NCBI GenBank assembly: GCA_017448345.1
Contig: JAFSLP010000100.1
Location: 16,772-80,771, forward strand
Source: Paludibacteraceae bacterium
Lineage (GTDB): Bacteria; Bacteroidota; Bacteroidia; Bacteroidales; Paludibacteraceae
DNA length: 64,000 nt
Direction of reading: 5' to 3'
The position numbers were made by a program, and so were the translations under genes. Positions 6,878 to 15,519 of the stretch are shown here, in pieces. Each line of letters begins with the position of its first letter. Within the stretch, counting starts at the first letter, position 1. A model generated the notes under the pieces. That model saw nothing but the letters and a program-made list of their open reading frames with translations. It had not been told where the DNA came from and made no database searches.

Positions 6878-9610
6878 CTAAAATTGCAATTTTAGGCGGA
6901 TATTCCATTGTCTTCCTTTGTTATAGAAGAAATAGATGTTATCCTTCGTGTTCTCGGAGACAGTCTGTGTGGCAGTGTTGGCAGACCACGCTTTCTCGAT
7001 ATAATACTGGTTGAGGACGTTGGTCACGTTGCCTGCAATGGTGGCGCGCACCTTTCCGAAATCGAACGAATAGCTTGCGCGGAGGTCCATAGAGCCGCCT
7101 AACGGGCAGCGGTACGGCTCCACAATGTTCATATCCTTGCCCAGACTGAGGTTGCTGCCGGAGAAGGAGTAATAGCTGTAGTTGCGGTCGTAGAGCGTAT
7201 ATTCGCCGCCTATACGGAAACCTTTGAACGGCTTGAAAAGAATGCCGAAGTTAGCCGTTGTCTGTGCCTGACCGCCCACGTGGATACCTTTCATATTCAC
7301 TTTCGCCCAAGCATGGTCGGGAGCGCCGATGGTGGTCTGTTTGCCGTCAACCGTCATGGCAAAGCCGTGTTCGTCATAGGCGCGGCCGATGACGCTGTCG
7401 CTGTCCCATTTCCAGTCGCCGAGCGAGACCATCGCGCTCAACTCCAGCCATTTGACTGGACGGGCTTTCGCCTCGAACTCCAAACCCATATGACGTGCGT
7501 TGACACCGGTCATATTCATGTAAAAAGCGGTCTGGTCCGGGTCGCTGAGATTGCCGTATTTGGTCATCGTCTTGTCCATCCATTCGGTAAAATAGCCGTT
7601 CACATGAATGGAGGCGTACTGGTTCTCAAAGCCGTAGCCCAGTTCCACGGAAGCGATCTTCTCGTTTTTCGCCTCGTTGTTGATGGCGTTGGAGGTACTC
7701 ACGCTCATATACACGGCATTGTATTTCGGTGCGCGGCTGATGAATCCGGCATTCAAGAAGACGTTATGCCATTTGGCGAACTTGTAGTTGACACCGCCTT
7801 TGACGGTTCCGCCGATACGCGGCACGGAGTCACGCGCCGTCACGTTGTCGTAGTAATAGCGGTCGGTACGCCAGTTATGCTGACCGAAGACGGACGCGTT
7901 GATAAAAGCGGAGAGGTTGTTCTTGCTGTACTCAAGGCTTCCGAAGACACCTTCCTGCACAATAGTACCGGTGTAGTCACGGTAGGCTACATCGCCCACG
8001 CCTAATTTCTCGTTCACCCATTCCGGGTCGTTCGCTTTTGGGTTATTCGCCGCCAGCACTTTGGAGCGCGTGGCGTCGATGTAATAACTGCCGCCGAAAA
8101 GGTCGCTGATGACCGCTTTGTGGATACCTTGGTAATAACGGATGTCCACACCGGCAGTCAGTTCGAGACAGTCGAACCATTTCTTGTCGTAGGTCGATAC
8201 CAAGCCCACCCAGTTATGGTCGTTGCGGTTCTCGCAGATAACCAACTCCGAGCCGTATTCGGAGGCGGCGTTGATGTCCTGTACCATTCCGTAGTCGAAC
8301 ATTCCGGTCACAGGGTCGCGGAAGGTGGTTGTCACTACGCCGTTATAAGCGCCGCGTGTCAGGTCCGAATAGGAATAGGTGGAGTTCAGTCCGTTCTCCG
8401 CCGTGCGTCCGAAACCGCGACCGATGGACACGTATGCCGTGGTACTGAGCGAGCTGTTGTCGTCTATCTGCCAGATATGGTTGAGACTGATTTGCGGCTT
8501 GTGGTAATTGTTGTAATTGGTACCGGCCTGCTTGCCGTCCTTGCCCAGACCATAAGAGGGGTTATAGCGGCGGCGGTCCATGCCGGAAGGCATATATTGC
8601 GCCACACGGTTCCACTCGGCAAGCGTCAGCGCACCCGAACTGCCGCTCGGACGCTGCCAGTGCCACTGGGGTGCGCCGAAAGCGGAGAGGGAAAGCTGGT
8701 GGTTCTCGTTGATGCGTTTGGAGATATTGGCGAAATAGCTGTAGCCCTCAAAGCCCGTACCTTGGATGTATCCGTTACCCCACGTGCGGCTGCCCATCAC
8801 AGTGATTGCCCAGCCTTTGGGCAGCAAACCCGTGCTGACGGAGAACGTCACTTTGTTGTATCCGTCGTTCCCCAAGGCATAAGAGAGTACGCCGCCTTTC
8901 TTGGCGTCTATTCCGCGTGTGACGATATTGATGGTTCCGCCCACGGATGGAGCCGACAGTTTGCTGGCACCCATTCCGCGCTGGGTCTGCATAACGGAGG
9001 TCACGTCGCTCAGTCCCTGCCAGTTGGACCAATAGACGGTGCCGCCTTCCATATCATTCATCGGTACACCGTTAATCATTGTGGCTACGTTGGTGTTGTC
9101 GAATCCGCGCATCCAAATCTCACTGTCACCCCAGCCGCCGCCTTGACCGTTGGCGTGTACACCCGGGGTGTTCTTCAGCACTTCCGGGAACTCCTGCCCT
9201 GCCAGACGCTCCTCAATCTCCAGTGCCGTCACTTGGCTCACGGCGACGGGTGTCTGCTGCGTGCGTGCCATCTGACCGGTTATCGTCACGTCCTCCAGAG
9301 CCACGGCTTCCGGTTCCATTTGGATAATACCGAGGTCAATGCTTTTGTCTTTCGACTTTGGACTCTCCACTACAAAAGTCTTGTACCCTACGTACGACAG
9401 TTGCAGGGTGGCACCGGGTTGGACACCGATGGTGAAGTTTCCGTCGAGGTCTGTCACGATACCGTTGGTGGTGCCGGTCTCAAGAACGGAGACGCCTATC
9501 AGCTCCTCGCCGGTCTTGGCGTCCCGAACGGTTCCGCTCACTTTCTGTGCCTCGGCGTACGTCATCACAGCCGCGCACAGGCACATCAGAATTACAATGA
9601 TCTTCTTCAT
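6878..9610 (-). CDS. TonB-dependent outer-membrane receptor (SusC/CirA-like)
   Basis: A 910-residue importer. Order of parts: signal peptide (to about 20), a carboxypeptidase-regulatory-like beta-sandwich (about 23-105, KVSGTVRDAKTGEELIGVSV), the plug (about 115-240, with EVLKNTPGVHANGQGGGWGD and GTINIVTRG), then a large barrel ending in Phe (WNIRLKLQF). The ATG at 9610 gives a clean signal peptide. The plug is a general one, without a visible SusC-specific signature. Downstream lie a lipoprotein, a DUF5020-like channel and four que genes in the same direction, so the cargo may be a queuosine precursor; this is inference. Around 9342-9372 a micro-repeat encodes VESPKSKDKS between the N-terminal domain and the plug. 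A structured leader precedes the gene. Confidence 0.9.
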   Translation of the reverse strand: MKKIIVILMCLCAAVMTYAEAQKVSGTVRDAKTGEELIGVSVLETGTTNGIVTDLDGNFTIGVQPGATLQLSYVGYKTFVVESPKSKDKSIDLGIIQMEPEAVALEDVTITGQMARTQQTPVAVSQVTALEIEERLAGQEFPEVLKNTPGVHANGQGGGWGDSEIWMRGFDNTNVATMINGVPMNDMEGGTVYWSNWQGLSDVTSVMQTQRGMGASKLSAPSVGGTINIVTRGIDAKKGGVLSYALGNDGYNKVTFSVSTGLLPKGWAITVMGSRTWGNGYIQGTGFEGYSYFANISKRINENHQLSLSAFGAPQWHWQRPSGSSGALTLAEWNRVAQYMPSGMDRRRYNPSYGLGKDGKQAGTNYNNYHKPQISLNHIWQIDDNSSLSTTAYVSIGRGFGRTAENGLNSTYSYSDLTRGAYNGVVTTTFRDPVTGMFDYGMVQDINAASEYGSELVICENRNDHNWVGLVSTYDKKWFDCLELTAGVDIRYYQGIHKAVISDLFGGSYYIDATRSKVLAANNPKANDPEWVNEKLGVGDVAYRDYTGTIVQEGVFGSLEYSKNNLSAFINASVFGQHNWRTDRYYYDNVTARDSVPRIGGTVKGGVNYKFAKWHNVFLNAGFISRAPKYNAVYMSVSTSNAINNEAKNEKIASVELGYGFENQYASIHVNGYFTEWMDKTMTKYGNLSDPDQTAFYMNMTGVNARHMGLEFEAKARPVKWLELSAMVSLGDWKWDSDSVIGRAYDEHGFAMTVDGKQTTIGAPDHAWAKVNMKGIHVGGQAQTTANFGILFKPFKGFRIGGEYTLYDRNYSYYSFSGSNLSLGKDMNIVEPYRCPLGGSMDLRASYSFDFGKVRATIAGNVTNVLNQYYIEKAWSANTATQTVSENTKDNIYFFYNKGRQWNIRLKLQF

Positions 9611-9658
9611 GTTTATAAAGTTTGTTTGTTACAGCATTTCGTATTTTTTCGCTTCCGG

Positions 9659-9689
9659 ACTTTCTCCACCTTACTGAGGGGCTGAAAGT
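9659..9689 (-). promoter_or_regulatory. Hairpin in the 5' leader of the TonB receptor gene
   Basis: In the leader, about 50-80 nt before the ATG at 9610, the minus strand folds as ACTTTC (9684-9689) pairing with GAAAGT (9659-9664), and inside it CCCCT can pair with AAGG/TGG around a CAGT loop. A short A-rich stretch (gaaaaaatac) follows before the start. The form recalls a small riboswitch, but I cannot match it to a known class; plain leader structure is equally possible. Confidence 0.3.
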
Positions 9690-9744
9690 GTCACTATATT
9701 ATTACGGTATTATATCGGTATTATTACCTGTTCAGAATTATTTT

Positions 9745-9800
9745 CGTAATTCGTAATTCGTAATTCGTAATTCGTAATTCGTAATTTGTAATTCGTAATT
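9745..9800. repeat. Intergenic micro-tandem repeat (aattcgt family)
   Basis: About six 9-nt units of cgtaattcg/cgtaatttg directly downstream of the nuclease gene, which stops at 9805. Same family as 6831-6877. Confidence 0.75.
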
Positions 9801-9804
9801 CCCC

Positions 9805-10620
9805 TCAATACATTCTGTTCAGCAATTGCGCAAGGCGGATACCGGCGATGTAGAGTTGCTCCTCCATAGGTTGGCGCCAATGGTAGATGTAATGGTAGGT
9901 ATTGCCGTCCCAGTCGTCTTGGTAGCGGTAGATGGCTTCCGTCAGGTGGTACGTTCTGACGAGCAGTTCGGCGTCGCTCATCTTCCGGATAACTTTCTTC
10001 TTCCACGCATATTCGCGCTCTAACTTCTGTGCATATTCGGTATAGGAATAGCCCTGCGAGTCAATCAGTTTGGTATCCCAAACGGCGTGGAGGTTGGTGT
10101 TGGGCTGTTTGCTGAACCACGCCATACGCACTGTGTTGCCGCCTTTGTCGTCCATATGCGCCATATGCATCGGGCAATACCTGTCACCGGACAGATGCAC
10201 GATGAACCGCAAGAGCACTTCCTCCGTCATTCCCCTTGTCCATTGCCCATCGTCCTTTGTCCCTTGCCCCTTGACAAGGCTGTCCAAGGCTTTGAAGAGA
10301 TTGCCGCCTTCGGCGGGATAATGCACAAGGGCATCTGCCACAACGCTGTCGCTCAAGCCACCGTTGAAGTCTTGGAAATGCCAGTCGTAACTGTCGGGGT
10401 AGATAGTGTCGCTTTTTATCTCGTCCGCCCAGTTGGACCAATACACGATTCCGCCTTTGCCGAGAATCTTGTCCACCTTCTTGCGCGTCCCGCAGTTGAG
10501 GTTGTCATAAGCAATCTTGGCAATGATGCGGTGCCCTTTCTGCCCCCACGACCAAGCCGGCAGCGCATACGCAACCGCACATAAGAAAATGATAATGAGC
10601 CTTGTAATACTTCCTTTCAT
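9805..10620 (-). CDS. S1/P1-type zinc-dependent nuclease
   Basis: A 271-residue exported enzyme. After the signal peptide the mature chain begins at or near a Trp (A-W-S-W-G-Q-K-G-H), and an N-terminal Trp is a zinc ligand in S1/P1 nucleases. Further ligand motifs are H-R-I-I-A-K-I-A, N-W-A-D-E-I-K-S-D, D-W-H-F-Q-D, F-I-V-H-L-S-G-D and H-A-V-W-D. The ATG at 10620 is chosen because it gives this signal; an upstream in-frame Met at 10665 would lie upstream of the promoter's -7 box. Around 10229-10275 a micro-repeat (cctttgtcc-like) encodes VKGQGTKDDGQWTRG in frame. Likely a periplasmic or secreted nuclease for nucleic-acid scavenging. Confidence 0.87.
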   Translation of the reverse strand: MKGSITRLIIIFLCAVAYALPAWSWGQKGHRIIAKIAYDNLNCGTRKKVDKILGKGGIVYWSNWADEIKSDTIYPDSYDWHFQDFNGGLSDSVVADALVHYPAEGGNLFKALDSLVKGQGTKDDGQWTRGMTEEVLLRFIVHLSGDRYCPMHMAHMDDKGGNTVRMAWFSKQPNTNLHAVWDTKLIDSQGYSYTEYAQKLEREYAWKKKVIRKMSDAELLVRTYHLTEAIYRYQDDWDGNTYHYIYHWRQPMEEQLYIAGIRLAQLLNRMY

Positions 10621-10642
10621 GGATTGTTTGTTAAATTTTGCA

Positions 10643-10674
10643 CAAAGATACAAAAAAAAATGCACATATGCAAA
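10643..10674 (-). promoter_or_regulatory. Promoter for the S1/P1 nuclease
   Basis: Minus strand: TTTG (10671-10674) followed by CATATG, 20-nt spacer, then TATCTTTG (10643-10650). The extended TTTGCATATG form recurs at the rpsA promoter and at 16379-16410 and 25903-25933. Confidence 0.75.
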
Positions 10675-10739
10675 TTTTTATTGAAGGAGAAAGAGGAAGA
10701 AGAAAAGTTTTATTTTTTTTACAAAAAATGCACCGTATA

Positions 10740-10771
10740 TTTGCATATGTCAAAAAAAAGCAGTACCTTTG
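10740..10771 (+). promoter_or_regulatory. Promoter for rpsA
   Basis: TTTG (10740-10743) followed by CATATG, 20-nt spacer, TACCTTTG (10764-10771). Nearly the same box sequence and spacing as the tRNA-Asp promoter at 63749-63780. The leader to the ATG at 10891 is about 110 nt and contains tttaacg micro-repeats and two related gtagcac words, which may matter for control of S1 synthesis. Confidence 0.8.
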
Positions 10772-10817
10772 CACGCTTTTTCTTCGGAAAAAGGCTAACA
10801 TGTTTAATTTTTTAACG

Positions 10818-10888
10818 TGCGTAGCACCATTTTAACGATTGAACGGTTTTACGGTTTAACGTTTTAACGTGTGTAGCACAACCATTTT
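10818..10888. repeat. Micro-repeats in the rpsA leader
   Basis: Units around tttaacg (with variants ttaacgattgaacgg and ttttacggttt) and two words gcgtagcacc and gtgtagcacaacc within the 5' leader. A similar tttaacg cluster lies at 15481-15535. Confidence 0.5.
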
Positions 10889-10890
10889 AA

Positions 10891-12690
10891 ATGGCAGAAA
10901 ATCTTTCTCTCCAGAACTTCGACTGGGATGCCTATGAAGCACAACAGCAAGGCAAACAAAACGAAGAAGAAATTCAGAAGTACAACGAGACCCTTTCCGC
11001 AATCAAGGACAACGAGGTGGTTGAGGGTACCGTTATTTCCATTAACAAACGCGAGGTAGTTGTCAACGTAGGCTACAAGTCTGACGGTATCGTTCCGGCA
11101 GCCGAGTTCCGTTACAACCCGGAGCTGAAGGTAGGCGACAAAGTAGAAGTTTACATTCAGAGCCAAGAGGACAAGAAGGGTCAGCTCGTGCTGTCTCACA
11201 AAGAGGCTCGCACCGCCCGCGCTTGGGACCGTGTTAACGAGGCTTACAACGCAGGCGAGATTGTTACCGGTTACATCAAATGGCGTTCGAAGGGCGGAAT
11301 GATTGTGGACGTACTCGGGATGGAGGCTTTCCTCCCTGGCAGCCAGATCGACGTGAAGCCGGTTCGCGACTACGACATCCTCGTAGGCAAGACCATGGAG
11401 TTCAAGATTGTGAAACTCAATCCGGAGTTCCGCAACGTAGTCGTTTCCCACAAAGCCCTCATCGAGGCAGAGCTCGAGGCACAGAAACAAGAGATTGTTT
11501 CCAAGCTGGAGAAGGGTCAGGTACTCGAAGGAACAGTCAAGAACATCACCAACTATGGTGTCTTCATCGACCTCGGTGGCGTTGACGGTCTCATCCACAT
11601 CACCGACCTCAGCTGGGGACGCGTAAACGACCCGCACGAGCTGCTGCAGCTTGACCAGAAGATCAACGTCGTTATCCTTGACTTTGACGAGGAGAAGAAA
11701 CGTATCGCTCTCGGTCTCAAACAGCTCACTCCGCATCCATGGGATGCCCTTGACCCGAACCTCAAGGTAGGCGACAAGGTACACGGCAAGGTAGTCGTAA
11801 TGGCTGACTACGGAGCATTCGTTGAGATTGCAGAGGGCGTAGAGGGTCTTGTTCACGTATCCGAGATGAGCTGGAGCCAGCACCTCCGTTCCGCTAATGA
11901 CTTCCTCAAAGTCGGCGACGAGGTAGATGCCGTTATCCTGACTCTCGACCGCGCTGAGCGTAAGATGTCCCTCGGTATCAAGCAGCTCAAGGCTGACCCG
12001 TGGGCAAACGTAGAGACCAAGTACGCAGTCGGCACACGCCACTGGGCTAAGGTTCGCAACTTCACCAACTTCGGTGTCTTTGTAGAGATCGAGGAAGGCG
12101 TGGACGGTCTGATTCACATCAGCGACCTCAGCTGGACCAAGAAAATCAAACACCCGAACGAGTTCACCCAGATTGGTGCACAGATCGAGGTTGTCGTTCT
12201 CGACATCGACGTAGCCAACCGTCGTCTGAGCCTTGGTCACAAGCAGCTCGAGGAGAATCCTTGGGAGGAACTTGAGGCTAAGTTCGGCGTGGATACCGTA
12301 GTGGAAGGCAAAGTTGTCGAGGTAACCGACAAGGGTGCTGTCGTATCTCTCGAAGAAGGCGTAGAAGGTTTCTGCACGACACGTCATCTTCAGAAAGAGG
12401 ACAAGAGTCCGGTAGCCGTAGGCGACGTACTTCCGTTCCGCGTTATCGAGTTCAACCGCGACGCCAAACGTATTCTCGTATCGCACCTCCGCACATGGGA
12501 GGAGCGCAAAGAGACTCCGAAGGCACAGAAAGCAGCCAAACCCGCAGAACCGCAGGTAGAGCTGCCTAAGGTAGAGAAGACCACCCTCGGTGACCTCTCC
12601 GTACTGGCTGACCTCAAAGCTTCGATGGAAGCCGAGGCTGCTCCTGCCAAGAAAGCAACCAAGAAGGCTGCCAAGAAAGACGAGGAGTAA
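10891..12690 (+). CDS. rpsA: 30S ribosomal protein S1
   Basis: A 599-residue protein with six S1 (OB-fold) RNA-binding repeats at about 36-105, 120-190, 208-280, 293-366, 380-455 and 467-535. Repeats 3-5 carry the canonical G-V-F-I/V-x-L, D-G-L-I-H-I-S/T-D-L-S-W pattern. A Lys/Ala-rich tail (KKATKKAAKKDEE) follows. S1 brings structured mRNAs to the 30S subunit; in this phylum Shine-Dalgarno use is weak, so S1 is important for initiation. The gene has its own promoter and a terminator and is flanked by genes on the opposite strand, so it is monocistronic. Confidence 0.96.
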   Translation: MAENLSLQNFDWDAYEAQQQGKQNEEEIQKYNETLSAIKDNEVVEGTVISINKREVVVNVGYKSDGIVPAAEFRYNPELKVGDKVEVYIQSQEDKKGQLVLSHKEARTARAWDRVNEAYNAGEIVTGYIKWRSKGGMIVDVLGMEAFLPGSQIDVKPVRDYDILVGKTMEFKIVKLNPEFRNVVVSHKALIEAELEAQKQEIVSKLEKGQVLEGTVKNITNYGVFIDLGGVDGLIHITDLSWGRVNDPHELLQLDQKINVVILDFDEEKKRIALGLKQLTPHPWDALDPNLKVGDKVHGKVVVMADYGAFVEIAEGVEGLVHVSEMSWSQHLRSANDFLKVGDEVDAVILTLDRAERKMSLGIKQLKADPWANVETKYAVGTRHWAKVRNFTNFGVFVEIEEGVDGLIHISDLSWTKKIKHPNEFTQIGAQIEVVVLDIDVANRRLSLGHKQLEENPWEELEAKFGVDTVVEGKVVEVTDKGAVVSLEEGVEGFCTTRHLQKEDKSPVAVGDVLPFRVIEFNRDAKRILVSHLRTWEERKETPKAQKAAKPAEPQVELPKVEKTTLGDLSVLADLKASMEAEAAPAKKATKKAAKKDEE

Positions 12691-12714
12691 TCAGCAGTAA
12701 CACGCTAAACAGAA

Positions 12715-12739
12715 AGCGAGCCGGACGGCTCGCTTTTTT
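12715..12739 (+). terminator. Rho-independent terminator of rpsA
   Basis: Perfect 8-bp stem AGCGAGCC / GGCTCGCT with a GGAC loop, followed by a T run. It lies 25 nt after the rpsA stop. Confidence 0.9.
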
Positions 12740-12754
12740 GTTGTCCTTTATACA

Positions 12755-12806
12755 TTGGTCACTTGGTACTTAGTCCCTTGGTACTTGGTCACTTGGTACT
12801 TCGTCC
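12755..12806. repeat. Intergenic micro-repeat (ttggtactt family)
   Basis: About five 8-9-nt units of the type cacttggta / cccttggta fill the space between the rpsA terminator and the argS stop codon. Confidence 0.7.
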
Positions 12807-12812
12807 TTCCCT

Positions 12813-14675
12813 TTACATTCTTTCGGGCATCTCGATACCGAGAAGGGCAAAGGCGGAGCGAAGGACTTTCGCCACATTCGCGGAGAGCAGCAGACGCAGC
12901 GCTTTCTTCTGCCCGTCCGGCTCGTTGAGGATACTCAGGTCGTGATAGAACGAGTTGAAGTCACACGCCAGCGCGTACGCGTAGTTACATAGGAGTGCTG
13001 GCGAGAAATCGTCGCCTGCCTGCCGTACCACCGACGGGTATTCCGACAGGCGCTGAATGAGCGCGAGTTCCTTGGGGTCTAACACCTCTCTCCCGTCTCC
13101 CACAAGGGGAGAAGCTCCCTCTCCTTGGTAGAGGGTTGGGGTGAGGTCCGCTTTCCGGAGCACCGAACGGATACGTGCGTAGGTGTATTGGATGAACGGA
13201 CCCGTGTTGCCGTTGAAATCAATCGACTCGGCAGGATTGAAGAGCATATTCTTGCGCGGATCGACTTTGAGTATGAAATACTTCAGCGCGCCGAGCCCGA
13301 CCTTGCGTGCAATCTCGTTCGCCTCCTCCTCGGTGATACCTTGCAGGGTGTTGACCTTGTCCTTGCTGATTTCCTTGGCGTCCGCAATCATCTTGTCCAT
13401 CAGTTCGTCGGCATCGACCACTGTGCCTTCGCGGCTCTTCATCTTGCCGTTGGGCAGCTCCACCATTCCATAGGAGAAATGCACTAATTCCTTGCCGAAG
13501 GGGAAACCGAGCCGGTCCAAGAGGATAGAGAGCACTTTGAAATGGTACTCCTGCTCGTTGCCGACCACGTAAACCATCTTGTCTATGGGATAGTCTTGGA
13601 AACGCAGTTTGGCGGTGCCGATGTCCTGCGTCATATACACCGACGTGCCGTCGGAACGCAGCAGCAGTTTCTCGTCCAGCCCGTCCTTGGTCAGGTCCGC
13701 CCAGACGGAACCGTCCTCGCGGCGGTAGAAAGCACCGGAAGCGAGACCTTTCTCCACTTCGCTCTTGCCCTCTAAATAGGTGTTGGACTCATAGTAAATC
13801 TTGTCGAACGAGACGCCCATGCGTTTGTAGGTCTCGTCAAAACCGGCATAGACCCATCCGTTCATCTTCGCCCAGAGGGCGCGGACCTCGGGGTCGTTCG
13901 CTTCCCATTTGCGCAACATCTCCTGCGCCTCCAGCATCAGCGGCGCTTCGCGTTTGGCGGTCTCTTCGTCCTTACCCGCCGCCATCAGCTCGGCTATCTG
14001 CGCTTTGTATTCCTTGTCGAAGCGTACATAGTAATCGCCGATGAGGTGGTCGCCTTTCTTGCCGGAGGACTCCGGTGTCTCGCCGTTGCCGAACTTGAGC
14101 CACGCAAGCATGGACTTGCAGATGTGGATACCCCTGTCGTTGACGATGTTGGTCTTCACCACCCGCCATCCGTTCGCCTCCTGAATCTGCGCAATCGAAT
14201 ACCCTAACAGGTTGTTGCGCACGTGCCCGAGGTGCAGCGGCTTGTTGGTGTTCGGAGAGGAATACTCCACCATCATCAAAGGCATTTTCTCATTTTCACA
14301 TTTACCATTTGGACATTTAAAACGCCCGTAGTTAGCATCGGCATCGATGGCTTTGAGTTGTTCTACCCAGAAGGCATCGCTGATGGTCAGGTTGAGGAAA
14401 CCCTGCACCGCGTTGTATTTGGAGATGATTCCTTTTGTACATTGTACATTGTCCCCTTGTACATTATTGCACATCCATTCGCCAATCTCCGCTGCCACCT
14501 GTGCAGGGGCTTTGCGAGCGAGTTTGACAAACGGAAAAACCACGAGAGTGATATTTCCCTCGAACTCCGGACGGGTCTTTTGTAACTGAATCTGGCTATC
14601 CTCGGCATCGATGCCATAGAGGGCTTTCACCGCCGCTTTCGCGAGAGTTGTTATCTGTTGCTCTAATGTATTCAT
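12813..14675 (-). CDS. argS: Arginyl-tRNA synthetase
   Basis: A 620-residue class I synthetase. The HIGH-type motif reads S-S-P-N-T-N-K-P-L-H-L-G-H (about 145-155); the KMSKS region is represented by M-K-S-R-E-G-T-V-V-D-A. The C-terminal anticodon-binding (DALR) domain ends in LGIEMPERM. Three in-frame micro-insertions distinguish this copy: about 14285-14313 (KCPNGKCENEK) and 14432-14474 (NVQGDNVQCTKG) in the N-terminal part, and 13081-13140 (TPTLYQGEGASPLVGDG) before the anticodon domain. All three are written by repeat DNA also seen elsewhere. No frame damage, so the enzyme should be active. Confidence 0.95.
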   Translation of the reverse strand: MNTLEQQITTLAKAAVKALYGIDAEDSQIQLQKTRPEFEGNITLVVFPFVKLARKAPAQVAAEIGEWMCNNVQGDNVQCTKGIISKYNAVQGFLNLTISDAFWVEQLKAIDADANYGRFKCPNGKCENEKMPLMMVEYSSPNTNKPLHLGHVRNNLLGYSIAQIQEANGWRVVKTNIVNDRGIHICKSMLAWLKFGNGETPESSGKKGDHLIGDYYVRFDKEYKAQIAELMAAGKDEETAKREAPLMLEAQEMLRKWEANDPEVRALWAKMNGWVYAGFDETYKRMGVSFDKIYYESNTYLEGKSEVEKGLASGAFYRREDGSVWADLTKDGLDEKLLLRSDGTSVYMTQDIGTAKLRFQDYPIDKMVYVVGNEQEYHFKVLSILLDRLGFPFGKELVHFSYGMVELPNGKMKSREGTVVDADELMDKMIADAKEISKDKVNTLQGITEEEANEIARKVGLGALKYFILKVDPRKNMLFNPAESIDFNGNTGPFIQYTYARIRSVLRKADLTPTLYQGEGASPLVGDGREVLDPKELALIQRLSEYPSVVRQAGDDFSPALLCNYAYALACDFNSFYHDLSILNEPDGQKKALRLLLSANVAKVLRSAFALLGIEMPERM

Positions 14676-14680
14676 TATAT

Positions 14681-14738
14681 CTTTCTTCTTTGAGCACCAA
14701 AGGTGCGGTCTTTCTTCTTTGAGCAGCTTTGCTGCGGT
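14681..14738. repeat. Two 29-nt tandem hairpin units between argS and a glycosyltransferase
   Basis: Two direct copies (14681-14709 and 14710-14738) share ctttcttctttgagca and end in gcggt; between these is a small palindrome that differs between copies: GCACC-AAA-GGTGC and GCAGC-TTT-GCTGC, each with a 3-nt loop. The stem changes compensate, so hairpin shape is kept while sequence changes. Related ggtcttt words occur in the genes ending at 31692 and 63662. Confidence 0.7.
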
Positions 14739-15473
14739 CTATAACTTCGGGTATTTGCGGAACCAGCTGCTGACTTTGAGGCGTATGACGCCGAGCAGCG
14801 CCTCGGAGAAGATACCTCCGCTCATCTTGCTGGTGCCTAACACGCGGTTGACAAAGACGATAGGCACCTCGATGATTTTCGCGCCGCATTTGCCGGCTGT
14901 GAACTTCATCTCAATCTGGAAGGCGTATCCCTTGAAGCGGATTTTGTCCAGCTCCATCGTCTCTAACAGATGACGTCTGTAGCAGACAAATCCGGCGGTG
15001 GTGTCGTGTATATCCACGCCCAGCACAAAACGCACGTATTTGGAGGCGAAATAACTCATCAGCACACGTCCCATAGGCCAGTTCACCACATTCACTCCGG
15101 TGATGTAACGGCTGCCGATAGCAAGGTCGGCACCTTGGTTGGCGCAGGCGTCGTACAGCTTGAGCAGGTCCTGCGGGTTATGGCTGAAATCGGCGTCCAT
15201 CTCGAAGATATAATTCGCCTTGTGCTCAATAGCCCATTGGAAACCGGCGATGTACGCCGTTCCCAGTCCCTGTTTGCCGCTTCGCTCCACAAGGAAGAGC
15301 CGGTCTTTGCAGGGACCAGCCATCAGTTTCTTCACTATGGCGGCGGTGCCGTCCGGCGAACCGTCATCGATAACGAGCACATGGAACACTATCGGCAGCT
15401 CCATCACCGCGGTAATAATTGCTTCGATATTTTCCTTTTCGTTGTAAGTCGGGATAATTACAAGTCTTTCCAT
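14739..15473 (-). CDS. Polyprenol-phosphate mannosyltransferase-like GT2
   Basis: A 244-residue family 2 glycosyltransferase resembling dolichol-phosphate mannose synthase. Signatures: N-terminal VIIPTYNEKENIEAI, LVIDDGSPDGTA, the metal-binding E-M-D-A-D-F-S-H-N-P, and the late I-R-F-K-G-Y-A-F-Q-I-E-M-K. No C-terminal transmembrane pair is seen, so it is the soluble or peripheral form. It probably charges undecaprenyl phosphate with a hexose for envelope glycosylation at the inner membrane. Its stop follows the 29-nt hairpin repeats directly. Confidence 0.85.
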   Translation of the reverse strand: MERLVIIPTYNEKENIEAIITAVMELPIVFHVLVIDDGSPDGTAAIVKKLMAGPCKDRLFLVERSGKQGLGTAYIAGFQWAIEHKANYIFEMDADFSHNPQDLLKLYDACANQGADLAIGSRYITGVNVVNWPMGRVLMSYFASKYVRFVLGVDIHDTTAGFVCYRRHLLETMELDKIRFKGYAFQIEMKFTAGKCGAKIIEVPIVFVNRVLGTSKMSGGIFSEALLGVIRLKVSSWFRKYPKL

Positions 15474-15519
15474 ATCTAACTATTTAACGTTTTTTCAAAG
15501 AAAAAACCATTTTAACTAT

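Noticed and set aside
8120-9685. 521-codon plus-strand frame opposite the TonB receptor
   Set aside because: Shadow of the receptor plug and barrel; no recognisable domain.
10864-12486. 540-codon open frame antisense to rpsA
   Set aside because: It mirrors the S1-domain gene in the opposite strand; codon bias of rpsA leaves the antisense frame open. The sense protein is unmistakable.
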